Source: Gemmatimonadota bacterium | GTDB taxonomy: Bacteria > Gemmatimonadota > Gemmatimonadetes > Gemmatimonadales > Gemmatimonadaceae | NCBI GenBank assembly: GCA_026387935.1 | Contig: JAPLKU010000019.1 | Span: forward strand, 186,001-250,000 | DNA length: 64,000 nt | Direction: 5' to 3' | Shown: piece after piece, positions 19,739 through 28,578 of the stretch | Position numbering within the stretch: position 1 is the first letter of the stretch | Layout of the letters: each line of letters starts with the position of its first letter | The notes under the pieces: generated by a model | What the model saw: only the letters and a program-made list of their open reading frames with translations | Told to the model about the DNA's origin: nothing | The model's database searches: none | Program-made: the position numbers and the translations under genes

Positions 19739-20374
19739 CTTCGGCATCGCCTGTCCGAGTCCGATCACTTCACCGCTCGCAAGCACGTGGCCCTTCATGG
19801 CGCTCAGCATCGTCGTAAAGGCCGCGGCGCCATCGGCACCCCCCATCGAATCGCCACCCACTGTGTTGTCGAGGGCGAACACCTGGAGGTGGTAGCGGTG
19901 CTTCGGGCCGGCCGGAGTGCGTGGGCCCATGTAGGCCTGCATCATGCCGCGCATGTTCGGGCCATGCATCGTTCCGGTTGGCGCGTCGGTCATGCCGGCG
20001 GGAAGCGATGTCATTGCTGCGGGAACGTCTACCATGGTCCAGTGCAGAATGGGCGCACCATTCCGCATGGCGTCGGTGTCCTGCATGATCACCACATAGC
20101 TCTTCGTTCCCGCGGGGCCGGCGGTCCACGTAAGCCCCGGGAACTTGTTCCCGTTGTACTGCGTGTTTTCGAAGGGGATGTCGGCCATCTGCGTGAACGC
20201 CGGCGACGTCACCGTGAGCTTGGCACCGCCCTTCGCGGGGGCGTTGGTGAGCGCCAGCTGCGCGATGCCCACTTCCGGGTCCGTCGGCGGCGCAGCCTGC
20301 GCGAGAAGTGCGGGCGCGACCGCGGGCGCGGCGATCATCGAAAGTGTGGCGATTCGGAGGAACGTCTTTCGCAT
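19736..20374 (-). CDS. YbhB/YbcL family PEBP protein, exported
   Basis: ATG 20374 begins RKTFLRIATLSMIAAPAVAP, a signal ending LLAQA; longer in-frame starts lack features. The mature domain is phosphatidylethanolamine-binding/Raf-kinase-inhibitor-like: PFENTQYNGNKFPGLTWTAG, SYVVIMQDTDAMRNGAPILH, HWTMVDVPAAMTSLPAGM, MGPRTPAGPKHRYHLQVFAL and MKGHVLASGEVIGL. The DxD, PxGPxHRYxxxVFALD and GHVLA-GE motifs are family hallmarks of a ligand pocket. The biological ligand of bacterial members is mostly unknown. A Gly-Gly-Asp loop replaces part of the usual C-terminal helix. Confidence 0.9.
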   Translation of the reverse strand: MRKTFLRIATLSMIAAPAVAPALLAQAAPPTDPEVGIAQLALTNAPAKGGAKLTVTSPAFTQMADIPFENTQYNGNKFPGLTWTAGPAGTKSYVVIMQDTDAMRNGAPILHWTMVDVPAAMTSLPAGMTDAPTGTMHGPNMRGMMQAYMGPRTPAGPKHRYHLQVFALDNTVGGDSMGGADGAAAFTTMLSAMKGHVLASGEVIGLGQAMPK

Positions 20375-20563
20375 GCTGAATCTCCCGGCGCACAGAGCGC
20401 CTTCGTTGTGTACCGCTCGTATACCGAATTGTAGCCTCCCGCCGGTGTCGCAGCCCAGTCCTTGACCCACGCTTCACCAAACAGCGGTGCATTGCCACCG
20501 AGCCCACTCCGTCTGCATACTCTAGGCAAGATCCCCTGCAGACTTCCACCTTCGGAGCACCTC

Positions 20564-21817
20564 GTGAGCGACGCTTCCCACCTGTTCAGTGCGTACGACC
20601 GCGGACTCATGTCCCGCCGGCAGCTTCTTCAGGCCCTTGGGATCGCGGCCGTCGCGACCCCGTTCGCCGGATCATTTTCCCGCGCGTTCGCGCAGGGAGG
20701 GTGCGCGGGACGTCCCGCCGACACGACAGCCGCCTGTGGCAAGGCGCAGATGAAGGCGCCCTTTGCGCCCACCGGCTGGAAGACGACCCTGCTCGACCAT
20801 TTCTCCATGAAGGTCACGGACGCCGAGAAGGAAGCGGCGTTCTACGCGGCGTTCGTGGGCTGGAAGGTTCGCAGCAACGACGCCAACGGCATCTATATGG
20901 ATATCGGTGACTGGGGCGGCGTGATGATCAAGGGTGGATACACGCCGCCGCCGCCGGGCGCGCGCGGTGGACGTGGCGGTGGTGGTGCCGGTGCTGGTGC
21001 TGGTGGCGGTGCTGGTGGCGGCCGCGCGGGCGGTGGCGCGGGCGGTGGCGGTGGCGGAGCCCCGGCCAACCCGAGCAACATGGCCGCGTGTGCGACGCCG
21101 AAAATCGACCTCAGCATCCCTGGTGCCGGTGCGCTCTGGGACGGCTTCTGCTGGGGTATCACGCCGTGGGACACGAAGAAGGTGGAGGCGGCACTCAAGG
21201 AGCGCGGCCTGAACCCCGTCGCCGATCACGATGGAAAAGATTTCTACAGCTTCCATGTGAAGGATCCAGACGGTCTGGACGTGCAGATCAGCAACGGCAC
21301 GAAGAAGAACCGCCGCCAGGGTCCGGCCAACGGAAAGCTGAATGCACCGCTGCCCTTTGAACCCATGGGGCTCAAGTCGATGTACCTCGACCACATCTCC
21401 TTCCAGTGCACGAGCTACAAGGAGACGGTCGCGTTCTACACTGCCCTGCTCGGCTGGAAGGGACTCGGCGATGAAGGGAGCCAGAACGAAACGGAGATTT
21501 CGAAGGAGATCGGCGGCCTGCTCATCCGTGGCGGCAATGCAACGTCACCCACGTTCGTGATGCCCGCTGAGCGGCGTGCAGTGATGAACCACATCTCGTT
21601 CGGCGTGTCGCCGTGGGATTCGGACAAGATCTGGGAGGCGATGTGTAAGCGCGGCCTGACTGGCCGCGTGGACACGGGCGCGATTGCGACGTCGGCGGAA
21701 AAGGAGAAAGACATCCACACGGCGACGTACAAGAGCTATCACACGCGCACGCCGAACAACTACGATCTGCAGTTCAGCTCGAAGATCTCGGCCGATCAGT
21801 CCACCGGACCTCAGTAA
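20564..21817 (+). CDS. Tat-exported two-domain VOC (glyoxalase-fold) protein
   Basis: GTG 20564 is preceded by GGAG at 20554-20557 and leads to the twin-Arg signal SRRQLLQALGIAAVATPFAG. An ATG at 20609 is the alternative. Two VOC domains follow. The first begins LLDHFSMKVTDAEKEAAFYA and resumes with FHVKDPDGLDVQISN. The second begins YLDHISFQCTSYKETVAFYT and ends YDLQFSS. A glycine-rich insert of about 45 residues (21000-21070) splits the first domain. Metal-ligand His/Glu positions are only partly kept, so dioxygenase or isomerase activity is not assured. It is followed by a strong hairpin. Confidence 0.82.
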   Translation: MSDASHLFSAYDRGLMSRRQLLQALGIAAVATPFAGSFSRAFAQGGCAGRPADTTAACGKAQMKAPFAPTGWKTTLLDHFSMKVTDAEKEAAFYAAFVGWKVRSNDANGIYMDIGDWGGVMIKGGYTPPPPGARGGRGGGGAGAGAGGGAGGGRAGGGAGGGGGGAPANPSNMAACATPKIDLSIPGAGALWDGFCWGITPWDTKKVEAALKERGLNPVADHDGKDFYSFHVKDPDGLDVQISNGTKKNRRQGPANGKLNAPLPFEPMGLKSMYLDHISFQCTSYKETVAFYTALLGWKGLGDEGSQNETEISKEIGGLLIRGGNATSPTFVMPAERRAVMNHISFGVSPWDSDKIWEAMCKRGLTGRVDTGAIATSAEKEKDIHTATYKSYHTRTPNNYDLQFSSKISADQSTGPQ

Positions 21818-21829
21818 GATTGCGCGAAA

Positions 21830-21868
21830 GCGTGGCGACGGCGCGCTGTTCGTGCGCCGTCGCCACGC
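21830..21868 (+). terminator. Strong hairpin terminator after the VOC gene
   Basis: GCGTGGCGACGGCGC (21830-21844) and GCGCCGTCGCCACGC (21854-21868) form a perfect 15-bp stem around a nine-base loop, 12 bases after the stop codon. There is no T-tract. Confidence 0.7.
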
Positions 21869-21904
21869 CGATCGGCTGGGCCGTGAACGATAGAGCGGAG
21901 CCCC

Positions 21905-22009
21905 TCAGGGCTTCGCTTTTTTCTTGGCGGACTTCGCGAAGAGCTTCTTGGGACCCTTGAGCGACGCGCCCTTGGCAAAGGTGAGTTTCACCACATCGGT
22001 ATACACCTG
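21905..22009 (-). pseudogene. 3' fragment of a DUF1801-family gene
   Basis: Between two in-frame stops the minus strand reads QVYTDVVKLTFAKGASLKGP, then KKLFAKSAKKKAKP and TGA. DUF1801 (YdhG-like) proteins end with the same VKLTF-KGA-L-DP--LFN segment. About 34 of the usual 110-150 residues remain, with no start codon, and the normal C-terminal end has become a lysine-rich tail. The remaining 150 bases up to the next gene show no further structure. Confidence 0.55.
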
Positions 22010-22165
22010 TCACGGCGTCACTCCGTTCCTCCTCGTTGCCGATCCCGGCAATGCCTGGCGTGACATGCGAACGCGCATCGAGTAGCGTTCGGCATGAGCG
22101 TATGAAGGGGCGCTGCGATTTTCGGTACGCCAACCACCCTCCACCTGAACCGAAGCGAGTCCTCC

Positions 22166-23152
22166 ATGCGCGCACTCATTGTTGCGGCTGCCATCGTAGC
22201 ACTGCCGGCGTCGGTCGCCGCGCAGTCGCATGTGGTCGTCGCGCTCAGTCACGCCGATCACACGGTGTACGAACTGGATCCCGTGACAGGCACGATCCTT
22301 CACCAATTCAAGGCGGCCGACGAGCCGCACGAGGGAATCGGTTCGCCCGACGGCAAGACGTTCTACGCCGCGGTTCCAAACGGACCGCACGTCGTGATTC
22401 TCGACGGCACGACGTTCAAGGAGATTGGCCGAATCGAGTCGGAGTATTTCACGTCGTCGCGCCCGAACGGCTCGGCGTCACCGCATGGCATCGCGCTGAC
22501 GTCGGACGGGAGCAAGCTGTATGTCGGCCTCGAGAACGCCGACATCCCCGGCATCGTCGTGTACGACACGAAGACCCGGAAGGTGATCAGGAAGATCCAT
22601 GTCGTGCTGCGCGGCGGACACTTCCTCGCGATCCAGCCGGGCACTGACAAGCTCTACTACCCGATGCGCGAGGACAATCGCGTGCTGGTGATCGACACCA
22701 AGACCGACGCGATCACGAAGATCATCACGATTCCCGGCGGACCGGTTGGCGTTGGCTTCGCACCGAACGGCGACGTGTGGATCCACAATGATGGTGACGG
22801 TACCGTGCACGTGATCGACAGCAAGCGGGATTCGGTCGTGAAGATGTTGAAGGACCTGGGACAGGGCGCCGGCCGAATGGCGGTATCGCGTGACGGAAAG
22901 TGGGCAGCATCCACTCATGGCACGTCACAGGACGTGGCGCTGATCAATGCGGTGACGAAGGAAGTCGCCGCGACAATCAAGGTCGGTCGCGGGCCGGCAT
23001 TTCCGCTCTTCTCGCCCGACGGCACGAAGCTCTATGTCATGAATGTCGGCGAGGGTGATGTCGCCGTGATCGACACGAAGACGATGGCCGTCACGGCGCG
23101 GCACAAGGTTGGTGTCAATCCGTTTGGCGGGGCTATCGTCACGCGGAAGTAG
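22166..23152 (+). CDS. YVTN-family beta-propeller protein, exported
   Basis: A 328-residue precursor with signal RALIVAAAIVALPASVAAQ. Seven blades of YVTN type follow: HGIALTSDGSKLYVGLENAD, IVVYDTKTRKVIRKIHV, KLYYPMREDNRVLVIDTKTD, VHVIDSKRDSVVKML and KLYVMNVGEGDVAVIDTKT. These propellers resemble surface-layer and cytochrome-D1-like domains but lack haem-binding residues, so this is likely a structural or ligand-binding periplasmic protein. A terminator hairpin and a DUF1801 relic lie upstream, so it has its own promoter. Confidence 0.88.
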   Translation: MRALIVAAAIVALPASVAAQSHVVVALSHADHTVYELDPVTGTILHQFKAADEPHEGIGSPDGKTFYAAVPNGPHVVILDGTTFKEIGRIESEYFTSSRPNGSASPHGIALTSDGSKLYVGLENADIPGIVVYDTKTRKVIRKIHVVLRGGHFLAIQPGTDKLYYPMREDNRVLVIDTKTDAITKIITIPGGPVGVGFAPNGDVWIHNDGDGTVHVIDSKRDSVVKMLKDLGQGAGRMAVSRDGKWAASTHGTSQDVALINAVTKEVAATIKVGRGPAFPLFSPDGTKLYVMNVGEGDVAVIDTKTMAVTARHKVGVNPFGGAIVTRK

Positions 23153-23308
23153 GGGGGCAGCCTCGTGGATGAAGCACTGCTCCTGTCGCTTACGGCGGAG
23201 TTGGGTGGTGACCTCGCCGATTCACTCAAGACGACGGTCGTGCAGGGGCTGCGGTGCATGACGACATGGGTAGTCCGCAAAGGCCGGTAGGGCGTACTAT
23301 TGTCCTCC

Positions 23309-25258
23309 ATGAAACCGAAAGAACTCACCATCCGCGGGCTGCTCCTCGGCGTATTGATCACCGTCGGGTTCACGGCGGCCAACGTCTACCTCGGCCTCAA
23401 GGTCGGCCTCACCATCGCGTCGTCGATTCCCGCGGCCGTGATTTCGATGGCGGTGCTGAAGGCCGTGAAGGACGCGACGATCCTGGAGCACAACATCGTC
23501 CAGACCGTCGCCTCCGCGGCGGGCACACTCTCGGCGATCATCTTCGTGCTCCCCGGTCTCGTGATCGTGGGCTGGTGGACGGGATTCCCCTTCTGGCAGT
23601 CGTTCCTCATTTGTCTCTCGGGCGGCGTCCTCGGCGTGCTCTTCACCATTCCGCTGCGGCGCGCGCTCGTCACGAACTCCGACCTTCCGTATCCGGAAGG
23701 CGTTGCGGCGGCAGAAGTACTCAAGGTTGGGTCCGGCACGCGTGATGGCGCGAAAGACGAGACCGGTGAAGCGAGCGAAGGACTCAAGGCTGTCATTCTC
23801 GGTTCGGTGGCGTCGGCGGGACTCGCGATTGTGACGTCAACGCGCATCGCCGCGGCCGAAGTGGCCGGGACGTTCGGGATCGGCAATACAGGCGCATCGA
23901 GCGGGTACACCGCCGCGTGGAGTCTCGCGCTGCTTGGCGCCGGGCATCTTGTTGGTCTCTCCGTTGGTATGGCGATGCTGGCGGGTTTTGTGATTGCGTG
24001 GGGCGTTGCCGTGCCGGTCCTCACGAGTCTCGGGCACGCGGCGGACGGCGTCAGCCTTGCCGCCTACACCACGGGTATCTGGCGCACACAGGTGCGATTC
24101 ATCGGCGCCGGAGCGATCGCGGTTGCGTCGGTGTACACGCTGCTGAAGCTTGCAAAACCGGTGATCGGTGGGCTGGTGAGCACTCTTGCCGCGTCGAAGG
24201 CGGTCGCAACGGGTGACGACACCGACCGCGACATGGCACCGGGATGGATCGTGGCGTTGACGATCGCGTCGCTCGCGGTGAGTGGCTGGCTCGCGTTCAC
24301 CTTTGCGCGCGCGACGGTGCTCTCGGCCGATGCCGTCATGCTGACGCTGATCGCCGTGCCCTTCGTGCTGGTTGTCGGCTTCGTGATCGCCGCGGTGTGC
24401 GGCTTCATGGCGGGACTCATCGGCGCGTCAAACAGTCCGGTGAGCGGCGTCGGCATTCTCTCGATCGTGATCTGCGCGTCGATCCTCGTGCTGGCCATCA
24501 CCCCCACGGAGGCCAATCGCACCGCGCTCGTGGCGTTCGCCTTGTTCATCACGGCGATTGTGTTCGCCGGCGCGACGATCGCGAACGACAACCTGCAGGA
24601 CCTGAAGACGGGCCAGCTCGTCGGCGCGTCGCCAATGCGACAGCAGGTGGCATTGATCGTTGGCGTCGCGGCCGGCGCCGCGGTGATTCCGCCGGTGCTC
24701 AACCTGCTTGCCAAGGCATACGGCTTTGCCGGCGCGGCGAACATCGGCGTCGTGGCGCCGAATCCATTGCCGGCGCCGCAGGCGACGCTGATCTCGGCGC
24801 TCGCGCAGGGCGTGATTGGCGGGAACCTCGAGTGGAAGATGATCGGCATCGGCCTGCTCGTCGGCGTGGCGCTGATCATCATGGACACGCTACTCGGCGC
24901 GATGAAAAAGCTGCGCATTCCGCCGATGGCCGTGGGGATCGGGATTTACCTGCCGATGAGCGCGACGTTCGCCGTCGTCGTCGGCGCAGTGGTCTCGCAC
25001 TGGTACGACGGACGCGTGAAGAACGCACCGCATCCCGCGCGAGCTGCGCGACTCGGGACGCTCGTCGCGAGTGGATTGATCGTAGGCGAGAGCCTGTGGG
25101 GCGTGATCAACGCCGGACTGATCGTGGCGTTCAACACCGACGCGCCGATCGGTCTCGTGCCGGAGAGTTTCGCGCCGGCGCCTTGGCTCGGCGTGCTCGG
25201 GTTCGTCGGCTCGATCGTCTGGTTGTACGGCTGGATGCTCAAGCGCGCGCGCGCCTGA
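23309..25258 (+). CDS. OPT-family oligopeptide transporter
   Basis: A 649-residue polytopic membrane protein; ATG 23309 is preferred to the in-frame TTG at 23300. The N-terminus ELTIRGLLLGVLITVGFTAA with NVYLGLKVGLTIASSIPAAV and TNSDLPYPEGVAAAEVLKVG matches the bacterial OPT family (NPY-EG-A motif). Other landmarks are VAGTFGIGNTGASSGY, GLIGASNSPVSGVGILSIV and RIPPMAVGIGIYLPM. Relatives import peptides or metal chelates; the substrate is not predictable. It is likely monocistronic, with the following GNAT gene starting about 60 bases later on the same strand. Confidence 0.93.
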   Translation: MKPKELTIRGLLLGVLITVGFTAANVYLGLKVGLTIASSIPAAVISMAVLKAVKDATILEHNIVQTVASAAGTLSAIIFVLPGLVIVGWWTGFPFWQSFLICLSGGVLGVLFTIPLRRALVTNSDLPYPEGVAAAEVLKVGSGTRDGAKDETGEASEGLKAVILGSVASAGLAIVTSTRIAAAEVAGTFGIGNTGASSGYTAAWSLALLGAGHLVGLSVGMAMLAGFVIAWGVAVPVLTSLGHAADGVSLAAYTTGIWRTQVRFIGAGAIAVASVYTLLKLAKPVIGGLVSTLAASKAVATGDDTDRDMAPGWIVALTIASLAVSGWLAFTFARATVLSADAVMLTLIAVPFVLVVGFVIAAVCGFMAGLIGASNSPVSGVGILSIVICASILVLAITPTEANRTALVAFALFITAIVFAGATIANDNLQDLKTGQLVGASPMRQQVALIVGVAAGAAVIPPVLNLLAKAYGFAGAANIGVVAPNPLPAPQATLISALAQGVIGGNLEWKMIGIGLLVGVALIIMDTLLGAMKKLRIPPMAVGIGIYLPMSATFAVVVGAVVSHWYDGRVKNAPHPARAARLGTLVASGLIVGESLWGVINAGLIVAFNTDAPIGLVPESFAPAPWLGVLGFVGSIVWLYGWMLKRARA

Positions 25259-25321
25259 CCTCGCGCGCCATGGAAACACAGAGCCCCGCGCCAGTCGGCG
25301 CCTGTGATGCGGGATAAGCGC

Positions 25322-25804
25322 ATGCATACTCCGCCAGCCGCCGGACCGGCCGAGGGACACGAGCTAGCGGCTCTCGCGGAGCTGATGCGAGAAACCATCC
25401 AGGCGCTCACCTATTACAACGACCGCGCGATTGCCGCGGAGCTGGTGAAATACAACGTCGACGGGCTTCGCGCGTTGTTCGCCGGCGATCCGCACGCCAT
25501 CCTTGTCGCACGCGACGACACCGGACTCATCGGGTTTTGCGTGAGCCGCTTCGACGACGGTACCATCTGGCTGTCCTGGTTCGGCACGGCGGCCGGCGCT
25601 CGCGGCCGCGGCGTCGGCGCGGCTTTGCTCGCGGCGCTCATGGATACGCTGCCGAGTCGTCACGCGCACAAAATCTGGTGCGACTCGCGCACGGACAACG
25701 TCGAGTCGAAATCCGTACTGGAGCGGGCTGGGTTTCGGTGTATCACCACGCTCGCAAATCACTGGTACGAACAGGACTACTTCCTGTGGGAGTGGTACCC
25801 CTGA
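25322..25804 (+). CDS. GNAT-family N-acetyltransferase
   Basis: The ATG at 25322 is chosen because GCGGGA lies about ten bases upstream; in-frame starts at 25304 (GTG) and 25307 (ATG) would add five or six residues. The 160-residue protein has the GNAT fold: ILVARDDTGLIGFCVSRF (beta 4), WLSWFGTAAGARGRGVGAAL with the acetyl-CoA-binding R-x-x-G-x-G/A loop (ARGRGVGAAL), and VESKSVLERAGFRCITTLAN. It ends HWYEQDYFLWEWYP. The substrate is unknown. The stop codon lies inside the left arm of a 14-bp perfect hairpin, so transcription probably ends there. Confidence 0.9.
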   Translation: MHTPPAAGPAEGHELAALAELMRETIQALTYYNDRAIAAELVKYNVDGLRALFAGDPHAILVARDDTGLIGFCVSRFDDGTIWLSWFGTAAGARGRGVGAALLAALMDTLPSRHAHKIWCDSRTDNVESKSVLERAGFRCITTLANHWYEQDYFLWEWYP

Positions 25805-25831
25805 GGTCTCGGCGCCAGCGCCGAGACCTCA
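25802..25831 (+). terminator. Perfect 14-bp palindromic hairpin; minimal repeat-family copy
   Basis: TGAGGTCTCGGCGC (25802-25815) and GCGCCGAGACCTCA (25818-25831) with a two-base spacer. It contains the GNAT stop codon and lies between convergent genes. Its arms equal the terminal inverted repeats of the intergenic repeat family with the centre missing, so it can serve as a bidirectional terminator. Confidence 0.7.
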
Positions 25832-25841
25832 GCCGACCGCG

Positions 25842-26981
25842 CTACAGATTGACGTGAACGACTTTCGCGGGCGAAAACCCGTTGAACGTCGTCGCGGACG
25901 CGTAGGTGTACGCGCCGATCATTTCGCTGTACACAAAATCGTCGCGATTGAGCGCCGGCAGGTCTTCCGCCATCGAGATGACATCGAGCGCGTCGCAGGT
26001 GGGGCCGAATACCGCGGACAGTTTCGTCTTTCCGCGCTTGAACGCCTTCACCGGATACTTGGCGTGGTCGAAGATCTGGCCCGAATAGGTGTGGTACACA
26101 CCATCGTTGATGTAGTACGACGGCTTTCCGTCGCGCACGGCCTTGCCGATGATCTTCGCGACCGAATACCCGGCCGTCGCCACGAAGAACCGTCCCGGCT
26201 CCGCGAGAATCTCGATATGCTTCGGGAAGAGCCGCTTGAGCTCGGAATTGATGATGCGCGCGAGTTCGCGAAACGGGCGCACCGATGAATCGTACGGCGC
26301 CGGAAAGCCGCCGCCGATGTCCACGAGTTTCATCTTGTCGTAACCGCGCGACTTCGCCTCGCGGAAAATGTCCGCCGTGAGGTTCAGCGCCTCGACATAA
26401 TTCGTATAGTTGGTCGTCTGGCTTCCCACGTGGAAGCTGACGCCCTCCACGACCAGTCCCTGCCGGTCGGCCTCGAGAATCAGGTCAACCGCCTCGCCGG
26501 GTGATGCGCCAAACTTCGACGACAACTCCACCATCGCGCCGGTATTCGGCACCTTCAACCGCAGGCAGAGGCCCGCGTGCGGCGCGTGCTTCTTGATCTT
26601 TTCGATTTCGTCGAAGTTGTCGAACGTCACCAGCGGCTTGTATTCGTCGAGCACTTCGAGGGTCTCGACCGGCTTGATCGGGTTGGCGTAGATGATCTTG
26701 TTCCAGATCCACGCCTGCCGCTTCTTCGCGGCCATCCCCTTGATGTTCTCGTACACGAGCTCGAACTCGGGCATGGAGGCCACGTCGAAGCTCGCCCCTT
26801 CCTTGTACAACGTGCGCACGATCGCAGCGTCGGCGCCGGCCTTCACCGCGAAGTACGGCTGCACCCGCGGCAGGAAACGACGGAACGTGCGGAAGTTCTT
26901 CCGCAGCTCGTCGTGGTCAACCACCAGCAGCGGCGTGCCGTGCTTTTCCGCCAGCTGTTTCAGCCGGGCCTTCGAAATCAT
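25842..26981 (-). CDS. PLP-dependent ornithine/arginine-type decarboxylase (fold III)
   Basis: A 379-residue enzyme of the alanine racemase/ODC fold. FAVKAGAD (K47) is the PLP Schiff-base lysine. VSFHVGSQT, VDIGGGFP, LAEPGRFFV and VYHTYSGQ form the PLP phosphate and substrate pocket. GPTCDALDVI holds the catalytic Cys seen in ornithine decarboxylases. It makes putrescine from ornithine in this model; lysine is an alternative substrate. Its ATG overlaps the TGA of the upstream homospermidine synthase gene (ATGA), so the two are translationally coupled. Carboxynorspermidine decarboxylase is less likely because those lack GPTCD. Confidence 0.85.
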   Translation of the reverse strand: MISKARLKQLAEKHGTPLLVVDHDELRKNFRTFRRFLPRVQPYFAVKAGADAAIVRTLYKEGASFDVASMPEFELVYENIKGMAAKKRQAWIWNKIIYANPIKPVETLEVLDEYKPLVTFDNFDEIEKIKKHAPHAGLCLRLKVPNTGAMVELSSKFGASPGEAVDLILEADRQGLVVEGVSFHVGSQTTNYTNYVEALNLTADIFREAKSRGYDKMKLVDIGGGFPAPYDSSVRPFRELARIINSELKRLFPKHIEILAEPGRFFVATAGYSVAKIIGKAVRDGKPSYYINDGVYHTYSGQIFDHAKYPVKAFKRGKTKLSAVFGPTCDALDVISMAEDLPALNRDDFVYSEMIGAYTYASATTFNGFSPAKVVHVNL

Positions 26982-28435
26982 TCGCCGTCCTTCACCAGGA
27001 AGTTCTTGAATCCCCACGGATCCTTCATGTCGAAGTTCGGCTTGTTGTAACCCGGAAACACATTCTTGTAGTTCTTGAGCGGATGCCAGTCGCTCGGCGT
27101 CGAAATGAAGTTGCCGAGGTATGGCTTGGACATGCCAAGGATGAACTCGTGCGGAATGTCGTCCGGCACGACGACACCCATCTCCGGGTTCTCCACCATC
27201 CAGACCGTCGCCGAGACGACCGAGATCGCGACCTGCATCGTCGTGGCGTTCTGGTTTGGCACGAGACGGCGCGATTCCTCGATGCTGAGGTCGCTGCCGG
27301 TCCACCACGACTTGTACGGGTGTCCCATGATCAGCGCGCCGAGGATGTCGGCGCCCTGGGTGATTTCGTCGCCCATGATGCGCTGGTTGTCATTCAGCTT
27401 GTAGTCGTAGCCGCGCATTTCGTTGAGCGAGGCAATCGCCGCGTCGCTCGGGCAGTAGGCGTAGTGCACCGTAGGACGGTACACGGCCTTCCCCTTCTCC
27501 CACACGGTGAGGTGGTCGGAGATCGTGAACGCTTCGCCGTGACGCACGACCATTCCCTGCACCGCATAGTTCGGCACCCAGGTGCGCACCCAGGTGTTCA
27601 TGCCCATGCGCGCGAGGCAGATCTGGTTCTTCGGGCCTTCCTTGTGCTTGTAGGCGTAGGGCGGCAGCCACTTCTCGTGCGTGCCCCAGCCGAGCTCGGC
27701 CGTGGTCTGGCCCTCTTCGCGGAAGCCTTCGATGCTCCAGGTGTTGACGAACTCGTCCACCTGCTTTGGCTTGTCGGAAATCTGCGTGTCGCGCTCCGAG
27801 CAATGGATGACCTTCACGCCCAGCTGGTGCGCGAGGTGGTTCCACTGCTGCGTTTTCACGAGGTCCGCAATCTGCTCGGCTTTCTTCGCCTTGAACTTCT
27901 TGTCGGCGAGCGAGGCGGCGGCGATGTCCAGCAGGCCCTGCTTGGTGAAATGCGAAATGAGACCGGGGTTCGCGCCATGCTCCATCACGGCGGTCGGGCC
28001 CTTTGTCTTCCACTTCGCCATCATCCGCCGGACGTTCATGTGACGCCAGTAGAGCGTCTTCTCTGTCGGGTGCTGCTTGGGGCCGGCGGCGTACGGATCC
28101 CAGAGCTCGGTGGACGTGTTGATGTACATCACGCCCTTCTTGTGGCACCAGTCAAGGATTTCGCATGCGTCAATGTTCCAGGCGAGGTCAATGACGATGT
28201 CCCCTTCGCCGACGTACTTGCCGAGGAGCGAGCCCATGTTCTTTTCGGTGATACGGTCGCGCACCCAATGCACGCCCTTCGCCGTGAACTCCTTGAGCTT
28301 CGCGGAGCGATCCTCGAAATCCATCACCGTAATGTTCTGCGGCTTCACCTCGAGAAGGCGGAGGAGGATGGGAAGCGCGCATTCGGCGACGGCGCCGTAG
28401 CCGACAAAGAGGATTTTGTTGTTGAATCGGGTCAT
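26978..28435 (-). CDS. Homospermidine synthase
   Basis: A 485-residue cytosolic NAD-dependent enzyme. FVGYGAVAECALPILLRLL is the Rossmann nucleotide motif. Family landmarks are NTSTELWDPYAAGP, EHGANPGLISHFTKQ and HCSERDTQIS, with MKDPWGFKNFL close to the C-terminal end. Length and motifs agree with bacterial homospermidine synthase (about 470-480 residues), which joins two putrescines into sym-homospermidine, rather than with carboxynorspermidine dehydrogenase (about 400). The following coupled gene, an ODC-like decarboxylase, would supply putrescine. Divergent from the M24 peptidase gene with about 140 bases of shared promoter space. Gene symbol hss is used elsewhere for this enzyme. Confidence 0.87.
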   Translation of the reverse strand: MTRFNNKILFVGYGAVAECALPILLRLLEVKPQNITVMDFEDRSAKLKEFTAKGVHWVRDRITEKNMGSLLGKYVGEGDIVIDLAWNIDACEILDWCHKKGVMYINTSTELWDPYAAGPKQHPTEKTLYWRHMNVRRMMAKWKTKGPTAVMEHGANPGLISHFTKQGLLDIAAASLADKKFKAKKAEQIADLVKTQQWNHLAHQLGVKVIHCSERDTQISDKPKQVDEFVNTWSIEGFREEGQTTAELGWGTHEKWLPPYAYKHKEGPKNQICLARMGMNTWVRTWVPNYAVQGMVVRHGEAFTISDHLTVWEKGKAVYRPTVHYAYCPSDAAIASLNEMRGYDYKLNDNQRIMGDEITQGADILGALIMGHPYKSWWTGSDLSIEESRRLVPNQNATTMQVAISVVSATVWMVENPEMGVVVPDDIPHEFILGMSKPYLGNFISTPSDWHPLKNYKNVFPGYNKPNFDMKDPWGFKNFLVKDGE

Positions 28436-28578
28436 GAGATTTCTGATGATGGACGCCGGGGCAGTTCACCTACGGCCACACCGGCGAATGACCGCGAGCA
28501 GTGCCCGCGAGAGGAGAATTCTAGCACTTCGGAGGCGCTTTGTCAGCGTTCGCCACCGTGGGCTGCTAGGTTATTTGA

